From Acidimicrobiia bacterium (GTDB lineage Bacteria > Actinomycetota > Acidimicrobiia > Acidimicrobiales > Bin134), in NCBI GenBank assembly GCA_022822905.1, contig JAJDYE010000026.1, forward strand, positions 1 to 64,000: a stretch of 64,000 nucleotides of DNA, given 5' to 3'. Positions 46,503 to 56,594 of this stretch are shown one piece after another; the first letter of the stretch is position 1; each line of letters starts with the position of its first letter. The position numbers and the translations under genes were made by a program. The notes beneath the pieces were generated by a model. It was not told the DNA's origin, ran no database searches, and saw only the letters and a list, made by a program, of their open reading frames with translations.

Positions 46503-49500
46503 ATGGGAACGGGTTATTTTTGTTTTCCCAGTATGCCTGGAGGCCCGTTGTCCGAACCGTCTGCCCACTACCCCGAGGTCGACCCCAAGCCGTCCTTCCC
46601 CGATATCGAGCGCCGGGTTCTGGATTCGTGGGACACCGATGAGACCTTTGCCCACTCAGTAGAGCGACGGCCCGCGGGCGATCAGGGCGACAACGAATAC
46701 GTGTTCTACGACGGGCCACCGTTTGCCAACGGACTCCCCCACCACGGCCACCTGCTCACCGGCTACGTGAAGGACGTGATCCCCCGTTACCACACCATGC
46801 GGGGCCGCCGCGTGGAGCGCCGCTTCGGATGGGACTGCCATGGCCTGCCCGCCGAGATGGAGGCCGAGAAGGAGCTCTCGGTTTCCGGTCGAGCGGCCAT
46901 CACCGCCTACGGCGTCGACCAGTTCAACGACTACTGCCGCCAATCGGTGCAGCGCTACACCCAGGAGTGGGAGACCACCGTGACCCGCCAAGCCCGCTGG
47001 GTGGACTTCGAGAACGACTACAAGACCATGGACCTGCCCTACATGGAATCGGTCATGTGGGCGTTCAAGACGCTGTGGGACAAGGGCCTCGTTTATGAGG
47101 CCTATCGGGTGATGCCCTATTCGTGGGCAGCCGAGACCCCGCTCTCCAATTTTGAGATCCGCTTGGACGATGCCACCCGGCCCCGCCAAGACCCCGCCAT
47201 CACCGTGGCCTTCGATCTGCGGCCCGAGTCCGGCGACCCTGGGCCGCTGCGCATGCTGGCCTGGACAACCACCCCGTGGACCCTTCCGTCCAACCTGATG
47301 CTGGTGGTGGGCCCGGACATCGAGTACGCCATCGTGGAGCACGACGGCGGCCACGTGGTGTTGGCCGCGGAGACGCTGGCGGACTACGAGGCCGAGATGG
47401 GACAAGGCCGGGTGGTGGGCACGGTGGCCGGCGCCGAGTTGGTGGGCCGGCGCTACCAGCCATTGTTCGACTACTTCGCCCCCTTGGCCGAAGACGGCGC
47501 TTTCCAGGTGGTGGGCGCCGACTTCGTGGACACCGCCGAGGGAACCGGCGTTGTCCACGCCGCCCCCGGATTCGGCGAGGACGACCAGCTGGTAGCCGAG
47601 GCCAACGGCGTGCCCGTGGTGGTGCCGGTAGACGATCAGGGCCGCTTCACCGAGGAGGTGACCGACTGGTCAGGGGTGAACGTGTTCGAGGCCAACAACG
47701 GCATCATCGCCCGGCTCAAGGAGCAGGGGCGGATCCTGCGCCACGCCACCTATGAGCACAACTACCCCCACTGTTGGCGCACCGACGAGCCCATCATCTA
47801 CCGGGCGCTCAGCTCGTGGTACGTGCGGGTCACCGAGATCCGCCAGCAGATGCTGAAGCTGAACCAGCAGATCAACTGGGTGCCCGGTCATGTGCGCGAC
47901 GGCCGGTTCGGCACCTGGCTGGAGGGGGCTCGCGACTGGTCGATCAGCCGGAACCGGTTCTGGGGCTCCCCCATCCCCGTGTGGCGCAGCGACAACCCCG
48001 AGTATCCCCGCATCGACGTGTACGGCAGCCTGGATGAGATCGAGCGGGACTTCGGGGTGCGCCCTGTGGACCTGCACCGCCCGTTCATCGACGAGCTCAC
48101 CCGGCCCAATCCCGACGACCCCACCGGCCAGTCCACCATGCGGCGGGTGCCCGAGGTGCTGGACTGCTGGTTCGAGTCGGGGTCGATGCCCTTCGCCCAG
48201 GTTCACTACCCGTTCGAGAACAAGGAGTGGTTCGAGCACCACTTCCCGGCCGACTTCATCGTGGAGTACATCAACCAGACCCGGGGCTGGTTCTACACCC
48301 TCCATGTGCTGGCCTCCGCCCTGTTCGACCGGCCCGCGTTCAACAACGTGATCTGCCACGGCATCCTGCTCGACGCCAAGGGGCGAAAGCTGTCCAAGAA
48401 GCTGAGGAACTACACCGAGCCCGAGGAGATCTTCGCTACCAAAGGCGCCGATGCGCTGCGCTGGTACTTGATGGGCTCACCCATCGTGCGGGGCGGTGAT
48501 CTCCGCTTGGACGACTCGGGGATCGACGACGTGCTGCGCCAGGTGATCATCCCCATCTGGAACGCCTATTACTTCTTCGCCCTCTACGCCAACGCCGACG
48601 GCATCCAGGCCAAACCCCGGGCCAACTCCGAGGAGCTCTTGGACCGCTACATCCTGGCCAAGACCCGGCAGTTGACCGAGGCGGTTACCCAGCGCATGGA
48701 CGCCTACGACCTGCCCGGTGCCGCGGCCGAGTTGGAGGGGTTCATCGACTCCCTCAACAACTGGTACATCCGCCGCAGCCGCGACCGGTTCTGGGCCCCC
48801 GCCCGGCCGTCGTCGGCCGACGACAAGCAGGATGCCTACGACACCCTGTTCACCGTGCTCACCACCCTGGCCCGGTTGCTGGCGCCGTTCCTTCCCTTGG
48901 TGTCCGAGGAGATCTACCGGGGGCTCACCGGAGAGTCGAGTGTTCACCTGTGCGATTGGCCCGACCCCGTCGAGCTTCCCGCCGACCCCCAGCTCGTGGC
49001 GGCCATGGACCGGGTGCGCGACGTGTGCTCCACCGGACTGAGAGTTCGAGAAGACGAGGGAATTCGGGTTCGACAGCCCCTGCCCTCGCTCACCGTGGCC
49101 GGCCGAGAGGCCGACACGCTGGCGCCGTTCACCGCCTTGATTGCCGACGAGGTGAACGTGAAAGACGTCCGTCTCAGCGACGATCTGGCCGCCTACGGGC
49201 AGTTCGTGCTCCGGCCCAACGGCCAGGAACTGGGCCCGCGACTGGGCAAGGACGTGCAGGGGGTGTTCGCCGCCGCCCGGGAAGGCCAGTGGGAGCTCAC
49301 TTCCGACGGCTCGGTGGCGGTGGCCGGCCACACCCTGTCGGAGAGCGAGTTCGATTTGGCCTTGAATCCGGTGGAGGGCACCACTGCGGCGGCGCTGCGC
49401 ACCAACGACGCCCTAGTGGCCCTTGACACTGCGGTGAGCGGTGAGCTGGCTGCCGAGGGCATCGCCCGCGACGTGGTCCGGGTGATCCAAGCCGAGCGCA

Positions 49501-49718
49501 AGAATCAAGACCTGGACGTCACCGATCGGATCACGCTGGCCTTGACCGCGGGGCCCGACATCATCGAGGCAGTCCAGGCCCACCAGACCTATGTGTGCGA
49601 GCAAGTGCTGGCCGTAGGCGACCCGGACCTCATTGTTTCGGAGGCGGCCGCGGCGATGGCCGACGAAACCGCGATCGACGCGGGCCGGTTGCAGATCCGC
49701 TTAGCGAAAGCCGGTTAG
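46503..49718 (+). CDS. ileS: isoleucyl-tRNA synthetase
   Basis: PPFANGLPHHGHLLTGYVKDVIPRY (HIGH-type), KGRKLSKKLRNY (KMSKS-type); start may be 46533. Confidence 0.97.
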   Translation: MGTGYFCFPSMPGGPLSEPSAHYPEVDPKPSFPDIERRVLDSWDTDETFAHSVERRPAGDQGDNEYVFYDGPPFANGLPHHGHLLTGYVKDVIPRYHTMRGRRVERRFGWDCHGLPAEMEAEKELSVSGRAAITAYGVDQFNDYCRQSVQRYTQEWETTVTRQARWVDFENDYKTMDLPYMESVMWAFKTLWDKGLVYEAYRVMPYSWAAETPLSNFEIRLDDATRPRQDPAITVAFDLRPESGDPGPLRMLAWTTTPWTLPSNLMLVVGPDIEYAIVEHDGGHVVLAAETLADYEAEMGQGRVVGTVAGAELVGRRYQPLFDYFAPLAEDGAFQVVGADFVDTAEGTGVVHAAPGFGEDDQLVAEANGVPVVVPVDDQGRFTEEVTDWSGVNVFEANNGIIARLKEQGRILRHATYEHNYPHCWRTDEPIIYRALSSWYVRVTEIRQQMLKLNQQINWVPGHVRDGRFGTWLEGARDWSISRNRFWGSPIPVWRSDNPEYPRIDVYGSLDEIERDFGVRPVDLHRPFIDELTRPNPDDPTGQSTMRRVPEVLDCWFESGSMPFAQVHYPFENKEWFEHHFPADFIVEYINQTRGWFYTLHVLASALFDRPAFNNVICHGILLDAKGRKLSKKLRNYTEPEEIFATKGADALRWYLMGSPIVRGGDLRLDDSGIDDVLRQVIIPIWNAYYFFALYANADGIQAKPRANSEELLDRYILAKTRQLTEAVTQRMDAYDLPGAAAELEGFIDSLNNWYIRRSRDRFWAPARPSSADDKQDAYDTLFTVLTTLARLLAPFLPLVSEEIYRGLTGESSVHLCDWPDPVELPADPQLVAAMDRVRDVCSTGLRVREDEGIRVRQPLPSLTVAGREADTLAPFTALIADEVNVKDVRLSDDLAAYGQFVLRPNGQELGPRLGKDVQGVFAAAREGQWELTSDGSVAVAGHTLSESEFDLALNPVEGTTAAALRTNDALVALDTAVSGELAAEGIARDVVRVIQAERKNQDLDVTDRITLALTAGPDIIEAVQAHQTYVCEQVLAVGDPDLIVSEAAAAMADETAIDAGRLQIRLAKAG

Positions 49719-49724
49719 CAAGCG

Positions 49725-50246
49725 TCAGCCGTTGTTCTGGTAGTCGGCCTGCTCCATGCGGCGGCGCTCCTCGGCCGACACCTCCACATTGGTGGGGGTC
49801 AGCAGATACACATGGTCGGCCACCCGCTCCATGCGGCCGTCCAGTCCGTAGCACAGGCCGCTGGAGAAGTCGATGAGCCGGCGGGCCACCTCCCGGCTGC
49901 TGTGCTGCAAGTTCACGATGACCGCTTGCCCGCCTCGGAAGCAGTCCGCCACATCCTTGGCGTCGTCGAACGACATCGGGGTGACCACCGACGGCTTGGA
50001 GGAGGTAGAGGGGATGGGGCGGACGAAGCTGGTCCGAGGTTGCTCAGCGGTCCCTTCGCCCTCTGGATGGTCGCCGGCGGGAACGGGGCGGACCGAGCCG
50101 ACATCGGGGCCCATCTGATACTGCTCATCAGGCGTCTGAGACACGAGGCGCATGTCGGATTCCTGCTCGGCATACCCTCCAGGAGCGAACTCCTCCTCGG
50201 TTCCGAATCCGAGCCAGAACTTGGTTTTCTGCCACACGGACGACAT
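49725..50246 (-). CDS. sepF: cell division protein SepF
   Basis: VVTPMSFDDAKDVADCFRGGQAVIVNLQHSSREVARRLIDFSSGLCYGLDGRMERVADHVYLLTPTNVEV. Confidence 0.95.
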   Translation of the reverse strand: MSSVWQKTKFWLGFGTEEEFAPGGYAEQESDMRLVSQTPDEQYQMGPDVGSVRPVPAGDHPEGEGTAEQPRTSFVRPIPSTSSKPSVVTPMSFDDAKDVADCFRGGQAVIVNLQHSSREVARRLIDFSSGLCYGLDGRMERVADHVYLLTPTNVEVSAEERRRMEQADYQNNG

Positions 50247-50344
50247 GGGCTCATCCCCTTTCGGCAGTGGATCACTTAGCCTTTCCGATGGTACAGGAAG
50301 CAGCCCCCAGTTTCGGGGAGGGGGGCGCAGTAGTTGGAAGACGC

Positions 50345-51004
50345 TCAGCTGGGGCGAGGTCCGAACAACGCGGTGCCCACTCTTACCATGGTGGCACCTT
50401 CTTCGACGGCAACCTCCATGTCGTCGGTCATTCCCATCGAGAGCTCGGCCAGGCCGAGGTCTTCGGCCTGGGACGCCAGCAGGCGAAAGCCAGGGCGGGC
50501 CTCTTCTGGCGGCCCCGGCGCACCAACCGCCATCAGACCGGCCACTTCCAGACCGGCGTCGCGGCAGTGCTGCACCAGCCCGGCCGTGTCCTCGGGACCA
50601 CAACCGCCCCGGCCCCCCTTGCCGGCGATGTCCACCTGCACCAGCACCCGGGCCCCCGGCGCCCGCCGAGCGATCTCGGCGGCCAGTTCGGGGCGGTCCA
50701 CGCTCTGCCAGAGGTGGACCAAGTTGGCGATCTTGCGGATCTTGTTGCGCTGCAATCGACCGATGAAGTGCCAGCGGGGTTGAAGCGCGGCTTCAGGCTG
50801 GGTGCTCAAGCCGCCTGCTTTGGCCAGCAGTTCTTGGGCGTAGTTCTCACCAACGTCGGCCAGGCCTGCTTCGATTGCCGCGGCCACCGCATCAGGGCCG
50901 AAGCCCTTGGTCACCGCCACCACCCGTACTTGACCGCCCCCGGCTCGGGACAACCGGTCTCGCAGAGCGCCTAGGCGGTCGGCTACCTCTGCGGCGCTGA
51001 TCAA
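50345..51004 (-). CDS. YggS-family PLP homeostasis protein
   Basis: VRVVAVTKGFG, DVGENYAQELLAK, WHFIGRLQRNKIRKIA, LSMGMTDDMEVAVEEGATMVRVGTALFG. Confidence 0.93.
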   Translation of the reverse strand: MISAAEVADRLGALRDRLSRAGGGQVRVVAVTKGFGPDAVAAAIEAGLADVGENYAQELLAKAGGLSTQPEAALQPRWHFIGRLQRNKIRKIANLVHLWQSVDRPELAAEIARRAPGARVLVQVDIAGKGGRGGCGPEDTAGLVQHCRDAGLEVAGLMAVGAPGPPEEARPGFRLLASQAEDLGLAELSMGMTDDMEVAVEEGATMVRVGTALFGPRPS

Positions 51005-51026
51005 ATCAATGTCTCAGCTGGCCGGG

Positions 51027-52112
51027 CTACCGGAGAAAGGAGGGGATGTCGAACTCGTCGTCGACTTCAGACGACAGCAGGTCGTCGTCGGCGTCGCCGA
51101 ACACATCGGGTACTCCTGAAGCGCCCTCTGCGTCGGCGGCCGTCATCCGGGTGGCCCGCTCGCCCTCCCACCGGTCGAAACCGGCGGCGATCACGGTGAC
51201 TCGGATGTGGTCGCCCATCGACTCGTCCACCACGGTGCCGAAGATGATGTTGGCATCGGGGTGGGCAACGCCCTGGACGATCTCTGCGGCCTCGTTCACC
51301 TCGAAGATGCCCAGATCGGCACCGCCCGAGATGCTCAGCAGGATCCCGCGAGCGCCTTCGATCGAGGCCTCGAGGAGCGGGCTGGCAATGGCCTTGCGGG
51401 CCGCACTCACGGCCTTCCCCTCGCCGGAGGAGATGCCCACACCCATGAGCGCGGAACCAGCGTCCTGCATCACCATGCGCACATCGGCGAAGTCGGTGTT
51501 GATGAGCCCCGGAGTGGTGATGAGGTCGGTGATGCCCTGAACGCCGTGCAGCAATACCTCATCGGCTTTCTGGAACGCCTCCACCACCGACGTGTGGTCG
51601 TCGGAAATGGTGAGGAGTCGATCGTTGGGAATGACGATTTGGGTGTCGACCTTGTCTCTGAGGGCCTGGATGCCGCTTTCGGCCTGAACCGACCGGCGGC
51701 GACCTTCGAAGCCGAACGGTCGGGTAACCACCGCGATGGTGAGCGCGCCGAGGCTCTTGGAGATCTCCGCAATGATCGGAGCAGCTCCGGTGCCCGTGCC
51801 GCCACCCTCTCCCGCGGTGATGAACACCATGTCGGCGCCGCTGAGCGCCTCTTCGATCTCCTTGCGGTGATCGGTGGCCGCTTGGGAGCCGACCTCCGGG
51901 TCGCTGCCCGCGCCCAAACCTCGGGTCAGCTCTCGACCAATGTCGAGCTTGACCTCAGCAGAGCTCATGAGCAGCGCCTGGGCATCGGTATTGACGGCGA
52001 CGAACTCAACGCCGCGCAGGCCAGCTTCGATCATGCGGTCGACTGCGTTAACACCGCCGCCGCCGACGCCGATGACCTTGATAACCGCTAGATAATTCTG
52101 GGGATCAGCCAT
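51027..52112 (-). CDS. ftsZ: cell division protein FtsZ
   Basis: [37 protein letters not shown]. Confidence 0.97.
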   Translation of the reverse strand: MADPQNYLAVIKVIGVGGGGVNAVDRMIEAGLRGVEFVAVNTDAQALLMSSAEVKLDIGRELTRGLGAGSDPEVGSQAATDHRKEIEEALSGADMVFITAGEGGGTGTGAAPIIAEISKSLGALTIAVVTRPFGFEGRRRSVQAESGIQALRDKVDTQIVIPNDRLLTISDDHTSVVEAFQKADEVLLHGVQGITDLITTPGLINTDFADVRMVMQDAGSALMGVGISSGEGKAVSAARKAIASPLLEASIEGARGILLSISGGADLGIFEVNEAAEIVQGVAHPDANIIFGTVVDESMGDHIRVTVIAAGFDRWEGERATRMTAADAEGASGVPDVFGDADDDLLSSEVDDEFDIPSFLR

Positions 52113-52219
52113 GGTGATTCCTCACTCCAAAAGCCCAAAACTTCACTCTCTACTTTTGGTTGATATGAACGAAGAGTTGAGGCTTTAGAACCTATTCCTC
52201 TAGTTGAGGTGTATCTAGC

Positions 52220-53119
52220 TTACGAGCAGTCGTCGATTGGGGTCAAGGCGGGAAGTTCCGGGATGCTCAGATCCACGATCTCCACGCAACTCATATCAAC
52301 TTCGGCCAGTATTCGGGCTAGTGAATCGGCTTTTCCGTGAGGATCGTCTTGGGCGCCCCAGTGGGCCCGCCCTTCACCGGGCAGATCCACAACCACCTTC
52401 CCATCCATCAGAGAAATCGCCCCGATGTCCCTTTGTTGAACAGGTATGAGCGCCTCGCTCACCTCCAACAGAGGCAGGGCCAACCCGTGCAGCCAACCGC
52501 CGGGCTGGGGAACCGGGGTGAACTGCACTACCGGCAGAGCACCGCGAACCGGATTCACTTGAAGCACCCTTCCCTCACGGTCGACCAACGCCCACTCCTC
52601 GCCAACGGGAATCTGGGCCACGGCCTCGCGCTCGGTGATGTCGAACGTGACCTTGCCCCCCCACGTCCGGCTGGAACGAACTTGATCCACCCAAGGAAGC
52701 GCAGCGATCGATCTACGGGGGCCAGACAAGTCCAAGCCCAACAGCGGTGTCCCCAGCTCGATACCCGCCGCCTCCAAGACTTGGGCGGTGCTGGTGCGCC
52801 CGGCTCCGATGACCTCGATCTCGTCGACGTCCATGAGGCGACTCTGGGTGACGCCGTATGCCGCAGCCGCTAACACGGCGATGACCCCGATAGAGATCCA
52901 CACTCGAAGACGCCGCCGAGTCCGGACGCCGGTGCGCCGGGCCTGGATGCGGGGATCGACCTGAGGCTTAGGGCTCCCTGATTGGCCCTCGGGCGGGTCG
53001 ACCTGGGGCTTAGGGCTCTTCGGAGGTTCCGCAGGAAGGTCTACTTGAGGCTTAGGGCTCTCCGGCTTGCCTTCCGGCTGGTCCTCGGGCGGATCTTGAG
53101 TGGGCTTATCAGAGGACAC
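52220..53119 (-). CDS. ftsQ: cell division protein FtsQ (POTRA domain)
   Basis: TM segment then VDEIEVIGAGRTSTAQVLEAAGIELGTPLLGLDL, position between murB and ftsZ. Confidence 0.9.
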   Translation of the reverse strand: MSSDKPTQDPPEDQPEGKPESPKPQVDLPAEPPKSPKPQVDPPEGQSGSPKPQVDPRIQARRTGVRTRRRLRVWISIGVIAVLAAAAYGVTQSRLMDVDEIEVIGAGRTSTAQVLEAAGIELGTPLLGLDLSGPRRSIAALPWVDQVRSSRTWGGKVTFDITEREAVAQIPVGEEWALVDREGRVLQVNPVRGALPVVQFTPVPQPGGWLHGLALPLLEVSEALIPVQQRDIGAISLMDGKVVVDLPGEGRAHWGAQDDPHGKADSLARILAEVDMSCVEIVDLSIPELPALTPIDDCS

Positions 53120-53120
53120 T

Positions 53121-54068
53121 TCAGCCTGCCTGACCTGCCCATGGACCAGCTCCGAAACCCACGAGACGGGTCTCGGGCCGCAGCGTCACATCGAATTCAG
53201 CGAGGACGCGTTCGAACACCTCGCCCATAAGGGCGTGGAGATCATCGGCGGTGCCGTTCCGGTCGGCAATGAAGAAGTTGGCGTGCTTGTTTGAAACCGA
53301 GGCAGTCCCCACCCGATGCCCCTTGAGTCCGGCCGCTTCGATGATCCGGCCCGCGCTGTCGCCCTCCGGGTTGGTGAACACCGAGCCTGCGTTCTGCCCT
53401 CCCGGCTGGTTCTCGCGCCTCCACGCCACGATCTCGGCGATGGTGGCCTGGGATGATTCTGCATCACCAGTGGCCAGGCCCATCTCGGCTCCCAGCACCA
53501 TGTGGTGTTCGGCCAGCGCCGAGCTCCGGTAGCCCAGTTCCAGCCGCCCCGGCGCCCACTGCTCGACGCAGCCGCGCCGCAGGTCGAGGACCTCGGCTTG
53601 CACCAGCGTTGCGGCCATGTCTGAACCATGGCCGCCGGCATTCATGCGGACCGCTCCCCCCAGCGATCCCGGCACCCCCACTGCCCACTCGAATCCGGTC
53701 AGCCCTGCGGCCGCGCTTTGGCGAGCAAGAACTGGCAGACCCGACGCCGCCCCCGCTTTGAGGTGCAAGCCGTTGACCTCCACCCAGTCGTATCCCGCGC
53801 CCAGCCAAATGGCCACACCGTCGAAACCGGCCTCGGCCACCAACATGTTGGAGCCCTTGCCCACCACCAGCACGTCAGGGCAGTGGGCGGCCACCGCTTT
53901 GGCCATCGCCGCAACATCAGCATCCACGGGGAGCGTCACGCCCACCCGGGCCGCGCCGCCGACGCGATAGGTGGTGTCGGGTCCGATCGGGCGCTCCCGG
54001 CTCACCGCCTGCTCCCCCAACACGCCAGCCAAGTCTTGGGCCAGCCGATCCCAGCGAAGCGCGCTCAT
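53121..54068 (-). CDS. murB: UDP-N-acetylmuramate dehydrogenase
   Basis: LVVGKGSNMLVAEAGFDG, WAVGVPGSLGGAVRMNAGGHG, GSVFTNPEGDSAGRIIEAAGLKG. Confidence 0.96.
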   Translation of the reverse strand: MSALRWDRLAQDLAGVLGEQAVSRERPIGPDTTYRVGGAARVGVTLPVDADVAAMAKAVAAHCPDVLVVGKGSNMLVAEAGFDGVAIWLGAGYDWVEVNGLHLKAGAASGLPVLARQSAAAGLTGFEWAVGVPGSLGGAVRMNAGGHGSDMAATLVQAEVLDLRRGCVEQWAPGRLELGYRSSALAEHHMVLGAEMGLATGDAESSQATIAEIVAWRRENQPGGQNAGSVFTNPEGDSAGRIIEAAGLKGHRVGTASVSNKHANFFIADRNGTADDLHALMGEVFERVLAEFDVTLRPETRLVGFGAGPWAGQAG

Positions 54069-55438
54069 CGGCGTCCCGCGAGCATCGAGATCACCTGGTC
54101 GGGCAGCTTGGTCAGATCACCGGCCCCCAGGGTCAAACACAGATCCTGTGACCGCAGCACCTCGGCCAATCGGGTGGCGACGTCGTCGAGGCGAGGCACA
54201 TAGGCAACGTCGCATTCGGGGTGGGCCTCGGCTACTGCCCGCCAGACCAACTCACCCGACACATCGGGAATGGGCATTTCACCGGCGGAGTAGATGTCGG
54301 TGATGATCACCACGTCGGCGGCCTGGAAACTATGGGCGAATTCCGACCAAAGCTGCGAGGTCCGGGTGTAGCGGTGGGGCTGGAACACGCACACCACCCG
54401 GTCCCACCCCCCTTCGGATGCTGTCTTCAGCGAGCAGGCCACCTCGGTGGGCAGGTGGGCATAGTCGTCGATGAACTCGACTCCGGCGGCCTCTCCCCGC
54501 GATTCGAACCGGCGGGTCACACCCCCGAAGTCGGCCAGCGCCGCCGCGGCATCGGTTCCGTCGATCCCCAGTTGGCAGGCCATGGCCAGCGCTCCCGTGG
54601 CGTTGAGCGCGTTGTGGTCTCCGGGCATGGACACGGTTACCGGGCCGAGCACATCGCCGCGGAACGAAACCTCTCCATCGATGGAGTGCCGATGGCGCCG
54701 CAGGAGTCGCCAGCGGTAGTCGGCCTCGGGGCCGGTTCCGTAGAGAACCCGGGGGCAGCCCTCCGAGGCCTTCATGGCGCCGGGGTCGTTGGCGCACACC
54801 ACCAGCCCATCGGCGGCACCGGCGCAGAACCGGGCGAACTCGGCCTCCAGTTCGTTTACTGGGCGATCGCGGCGCAAATGGTCGGGCTCCACGCTGGTGA
54901 GCACCGCCCGGTTAACGCTCAACTCGCCAAAGGTCCCGTCGCTCTCGTCGGCCTCCACCACGAACCAAGGGCTCTGCGACCAGCGAGCCCCGATGCTGCC
55001 ATCAGCCATCACCGCGCCGACCACGTAGCTGGGATCGGCACCTACCGCCAACAGCACATGGGACAGCATGGCGGCGGTGGTGGTCTTGCCGTGGGTGCCG
55101 GCCACCGCCACCGTGGATCTCAGCGCGGTGATCGCGGTCAGGATCTGCGCCCGGCGATAGAGGGGGATGCCCGCCTGTGCAGCCGCGACCACCTCGGGAT
55201 TGTCGTCGCCCACGGCGGTGGACCGGGCCACTAGATCGGCGCCGGAGACCTGGGCCGCGTCGTGACCGACAAAAACTTCGACCCCGACCTCCCGCAGGCG
55301 GTGGAGCACCGGTGAGTCGACCGAGTCGCTGCCGCTGACCCGACACCCCAGCCCATGCAACACCACGGCAATAGCCGACATCCCCGCCCCGCCCACTCCT
55401 AAGAGATGAACCCGGGTTGTGGGGCTCAAATCGACCAT
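54065..55438 (-). CDS. murC: UDP-N-acetylmuramate-L-alanine ligase
   Basis: VHLLGVGGAGMSAIAVVLHGLG, VAGTHGKTTTAAMLSH, DDYAHLPTEVACSL. Confidence 0.96.
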   Translation of the reverse strand: MVDLSPTTRVHLLGVGGAGMSAIAVVLHGLGCRVSGSDSVDSPVLHRLREVGVEVFVGHDAAQVSGADLVARSTAVGDDNPEVVAAAQAGIPLYRRAQILTAITALRSTVAVAGTHGKTTTAAMLSHVLLAVGADPSYVVGAVMADGSIGARWSQSPWFVVEADESDGTFGELSVNRAVLTSVEPDHLRRDRPVNELEAEFARFCAGAADGLVVCANDPGAMKASEGCPRVLYGTGPEADYRWRLLRRHRHSIDGEVSFRGDVLGPVTVSMPGDHNALNATGALAMACQLGIDGTDAAAALADFGGVTRRFESRGEAAGVEFIDDYAHLPTEVACSLKTASEGGWDRVVCVFQPHRYTRTSQLWSEFAHSFQAADVVIITDIYSAGEMPIPDVSGELVWRAVAEAHPECDVAYVPRLDDVATRLAEVLRSQDLCLTLGAGDLTKLPDQVISMLAGRR

Positions 55439-55442
55439 GGCC

Positions 55443-56594
55443 CTATTTTTGCTTCCTCCGGTACCTCTGGTGGGGTCTATGGGCATGCTGCTCGAGGAGA
55501 TCGGCTACCCGGGTGTCGGCATCTCGGCGACCGACACCGGCTGCCTCTCTCCCCATGGCGCCAAGAAGGCCGGGGACCTTCAGCAGATTCTCCACCTCTT
55601 CGACCATGCGGGGGCCGTCCATCTCGGCGTCGGGAATCATCACGGCCCCGCCGACGGCAGCCAGGTGGGCGGCGTTGGCCGTCTGGTGATCGCCGGGCGC
55701 CCCCGGCAGCGGAACCAGCACCGACGGCAGCCCGACCACAGCCAACTCGGCCACACTCGACGCTCCTGCTCGCCCCACCACCAGATCGGCGGCGGCATAC
55801 ACCGTGGGCATGTCCATCTCGTACTCCACTGCCCGGTATTCCAGCGCCGCCTGGGAGAGGTCGGGTCGCAGGTGGGACAGCTCCTGCCAATCCCTTCGAC
55901 CGATCACATGGTGTACCGCCAGATCTTCCCGTTCGGCCCAGTGGCCAACAGCTTCGAACGCGGCCCGGTTGATTCGAGCCGCGCCCAACGACCCGCTGGC
56001 CACCACCAGAAGACGGTGCCCCTCACCCACGCCAAGGGAGGCTCGGGCCGCCGACCGGTCATCGTCCCGGCTGACCCTCTGGACCTCATCGCGCACCGGA
56101 TTGCCGGTGAGCACTGCCCGGGGCAGCTTGGTGCCGGGGAATGACACCGCGGCCGCTCGGGCCCAGCGCCCGGCCCAGCGATTGGCCAAACCGGGAACCG
56201 CATTCTGCTCGGCTACCACCAACGGGATCCTTAGCATTCGAGCAGCCAGGGCGCAGGGCACGCTGGCGTAGCCGCCCAGCCCCAGCACAACCTCGGGCTG
56301 CAAGCGCCGCAGCAGTCTTCGGGCCTGGACCACTGCCTGGGCCAGGCCGGCGGCCGACTTGAGGTTCTGCCATGTGAGCTGGCGCTTGATCCCCCGTCCG
56401 GGGAGCAGGGTCAACTCGAATCCGGCCGCCGGAACCAGATCTCGCTCCACTCCCCGGGCCGAGCCCACAAAGTGGATGCTCTCGGGCTGGTGGCCGCGCC
56501 GAACCAGGGCCCGGGCCACGGCCAGGCCGGGGTGGACATGGCCGGCGGTCCCGCCCCCGGCGATCACCGCCCACACCGGAGCGCTTTCGCTCAC
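55443..56594 (-). CDS. murG: UDP-GlcNAc undecaprenyl-PP-MurNAc transferase
   Basis: VIAGGGTAGHVHPGLAVARAL, GGYASVPCALAA, VGRAGASSVAELAVVGLPSVLVPLPGAPGDHQTANA; GTG start at 56594 overlaps the ftsW stop. Confidence 0.95.
   Translation of the reverse strand: MSESAPVWAVIAGGGTAGHVHPGLAVARALVRRGHQPESIHFVGSARGVERDLVPAAGFELTLLPGRGIKRQLTWQNLKSAAGLAQAVVQARRLLRRLQPEVVLGLGGYASVPCALAARMLRIPLVVAEQNAVPGLANRWAGRWARAAAVSFPGTKLPRAVLTGNPVRDEVQRVSRDDDRSAARASLGVGEGHRLLVVASGSLGAARINRAAFEAVGHWAEREDLAVHHVIGRRDWQELSHLRPDLSQAALEYRAVEYEMDMPTVYAAADLVVGRAGASSVAELAVVGLPSVLVPLPGAPGDHQTANAAHLAAVGGAVMIPDAEMDGPRMVEEVENLLKVPGLLGAMGREAAGVGRRDADTRVADLLEQHAHRPHQRYRRKQK

Noticed and set aside
54480-54520. tRNA-like 'gattcgaaccggcgggtcacaccc' string
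   Set aside because: Lies inside murC coding sequence with no cloverleaf partner arms.
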